The notes below the pieces were generated by a model. It had not been told where the DNA came from. It searched no databases and saw nothing but the letters and a program-made list of their open reading frames with translations. 35,497 nt of DNA, taken from contig JADCCX010000066.1 of the NCBI GenBank assembly GCA_020252485.1, positions 1-35,497 of the forward strand, written 5' to 3'. Source of the stretch: Methylocystis sp. Lineage in GTDB: Bacteria; Pseudomonadota; Alphaproteobacteria; Rhizobiales; Beijerinckiaceae. Below are positions 34,385 to 35,497 of this stretch, piece by piece. Positions within the stretch are counted from its first letter, which is position 1; the number at the start of each line of letters is the position of its first letter. The position numbers and the translations under genes were made by a program.

Positions 34385-34971
34385 TGCCCGATCCGCTGAT
34401 CGAGCATGACGATGCGGCGACGCCCTTGACGCCAGCCGAGCGCGAAGGGCTCATTCCCGCCTACATCACGCATCGCCACGAACTGAACGAAGCCGAGCAA
34501 ACCGGCGTGCTGACCGCAGACCGATGGGTGTTCGAGCGGCGGCGCCAGATTCTGGACGAGCGCTCCCTTCTCAGGCTGCACAAGCGGATGTTTGGTCAAG
34601 TCTGGCGCTGGGCCGGACGCTTCCGCACGACCGAACGCAACATTGGCGTTCCGGCCTACCGAATCGGCGTCGATCTGGCGCAGCTGCTCGACGATACCCG
34701 TTACTGGATCGATCAGCGGACCTATCCGCCCGATGAGATCGCGGCTCGTTTCCATCACCGGCTGGTCCAGATACATTGCTTCCCCAACGGCAATGGCCGT
34801 CATGCCCGTCTCGCCGCAGACGCACTGCTCGCGGCGCTAGAACGACCACGATTCAGCTGGGGGCGGAACAACCTCGTCTCGGCGACCGAGACGCGCAGCG
34901 CCTATGTCGCCGCGCTGCGCGCCGCCGACGCGCATGACTTCGTGCCTCTCATGGCCTTTGTCCGAAGCTGA
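34384..34971 (+). CDS. Fic/DOC-domain protein, 'mobile mystery protein B' type
   Basis: A 195-residue Fic-fold protein, potentially an AMP- or other nucleotide-monophosphate transferase. The core motif reads HCFPNGNGRHAR (131-142) against the canonical HxFx(D/E)GNGRxxR. His131, Gly136-Asn137-Gly138-Arg139 and Arg142 are present, but the Mg-binding acid is Asn135. The preceding FGQVWRWAGRFRT resembles the Fic flap strand. No clear inhibitory (S/T)xxxE(G/N) helix is visible in the protein, so inhibition would have to come from the HTH partner or not exist. It sits next to an insertion sequence, in line with the family's association with mobile DNA. Confidence 0.85.
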   Translation: MPDPLIEHDDAATPLTPAEREGLIPAYITHRHELNEAEQTGVLTADRWVFERRRQILDERSLLRLHKRMFGQVWRWAGRFRTTERNIGVPAYRIGVDLAQLLDDTRYWIDQRTYPPDEIAARFHHRLVQIHCFPNGNGRHARLAADALLAALERPRFSWGRNNLVSATETRSAYVAALRAADAHDFVPLMAFVRS

Positions 34972-34998
34972 CAGGATCGATCGTCAACCAGAGGTACC

Positions 34999-35497
34999 TC
35001 ACCTCTCGAAACCCTGCCCCTGCTCATCTCGTTCTCCCGCTCTCCTAGGCTGTAGTGACGATTTAGGAGACCTGTGCGCGGGTGCTATTTTACGTTGTTT
35101 ATCAGTGATTTGGCATATCAACTGATGGCACCTTGGCGTGCGGGAGGGCTGTGAGCCTGCTATGATGCAGGCTGGCTGGGTTGTGATCGTCAGGGAACGC
35201 TTGAGGTTGTAGGCGATGGCGGTGAGCGGGACTTGGGCGGTTGCCTTGGCGATGCCCCGCCATCGCATGCGCCTGAGGCCATAACTTCGCGTCCAGGTTC
35301 CGAATATCTTTTCGATCCTGCCGCGAACCTGATGGATCGGGCGGTTGTGGGCTCTGAGCCTGCCCAGCGTTTCCTGCTCATCGCGTCCCCACATGGCGGT
35401 GGCGACGATGCGCGGCGTTCCGCCCCTGGCGCGCACGGCCTCGGCAAAGACCTGGCCGCGATAGGCGCTGTCGGCGAACACCTCGCCAGGGTTCTGC
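34999..35497 (-). CDS. IS5-type transposase, 3' part (runs off the window)
   Basis: The frame is open to the window edge, so the N-terminus lies outside. It has ADSAYRG (containing the second acidic residue of the DDE triad) and the C-terminal block RGRIEKIFGTWTRSYGLRRMRWRG, where Glu in RIEKIF is the third acid, then LTAIAYNLKRSL. These are typical of IS5-family transposases. After NLKRSL the frame continues for over 60 residues with no family likeness, probably because it reads through the IS end into flanking DNA; the natural stop is missing or was lost. Downstream (toward 34999) is the Fic gene tail to tail. Confidence 0.85.
   Translation of the reverse strand, partial: QNPGEVFADSAYRGQVFAEAVRARGGTPRIVATAMWGRDEQETLGRLRAHNRPIHQVRGRIEKIFGTWTRSYGLRRMRWRGIAKATAQVPLTAIAYNLKRSLTITTQPACIIAGSQPSRTPRCHQLICQITDKQRKIAPAHRSPKSSLQPRRAGERDEQGQGFER
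35041..35070. terminator. Inverted repeat between the Fic gene and the IS
   Basis: TCTCCTA and TAGGAGA form perfect 7-bp arms around 16 bases, some 70 bases after the Fic stop. It may be a weak bidirectional terminator or mark the IS end; the T-run expected of an intrinsic terminator is absent. Confidence 0.3.
35154..35173. repeat. Short hairpin near the transposase C-terminus
   Basis: AGCCTGC-TATGAT-GCAGGCT is a perfect 7-bp hairpin inside the part of the transposase frame just after the conserved NLKRSL block. It may belong to the IS 3' end. Confidence 0.35.

Overview
The window looks like chromosomal (or large-replicon) DNA of a metabolically versatile alphaproteobacterium, most likely of the Hyphomicrobiales (rhizobial) group. 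The reasons are high G+C coding sequence with strong third-position bias, a dense array of ABC importers next to catabolic enzymes, a DppD-DppF fused ATPase, and intergenic repeats containing a GGAAAATGCTC-type end of the kind common in that order. I see no rRNA, tRNA or CRISPR. All assignments are from reading the translated sequence; no searches were run.

Layout. (1) 55-692, minus: a secreted nuclease-like protein broken by one frameshift. (2) 1183-6120, minus: gntR, acyl-CoA ligase, thiamine-diphosphate (ThDP) enzyme and alpha/beta-hydrolase in one operon, with a perfect 20-bp palindrome at the promoter. The ligase plus ThDP-enzyme pair suggests activation of a 2-hydroxy acid to its CoA ester and C-C cleavage by a 2-hydroxyacyl-CoA lyase-type enzyme. 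(3) 6370-11474, minus: a peptide/nickel-type ABC importer (binding protein, two permeases, fused double ATPase), divergent from an amidase and an Asp/Glu racemase-family gene (11629-13707, plus). (4) 13839-22094, minus: an eight-gene operon of a branched-chain-amino-acid-type (HAAT) importer followed by acyl-CoA dehydrogenase, zinc-free MDR oxidoreductase and acyl-CoA ligase, divergent from a LysR regulator (22233-23120). This is an uptake-plus-activation operon for an unidentified carboxylate. (5) 23121-33543: a catabolic cassette edged by repeats. Between two 103-bp direct repeats (23733-23835 and 32987-33089, about 2 mismatches) lie a LacI regulator, a TauABC/SsuABC-type importer, a DegT-family PLP aminotransferase, a histidinol-dehydrogenase-like enzyme, an SDR and a zinc alcohol dehydrogenase. 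(6) 33926-35497: an HTH/Fic pair of the 'mobile mystery protein A/B' type and the 3' part of an IS5-type transposase running off the window.

The most interesting system is region 5. The set LacI + importer + HisD-like + SDR + ADH matches the known hpsR-U-N-O-P logic for 2,3-dihydroxypropane-1-sulfonate (DHPS, sulfopropanediol) catabolism, but with an ABC importer instead of the MFS carrier, no sulfo-lyase in the window, and an added PLP aminotransferase. That suggests a variant that may also take an amino analogue such as cysteinolate. The genes at both cassette edges take their stop codons from repeat DNA, and a 118-119-bp MITE-like element sits in opposite orientations on the two flanks. 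The cassette therefore looks like a unit that has been moved or could be excised.
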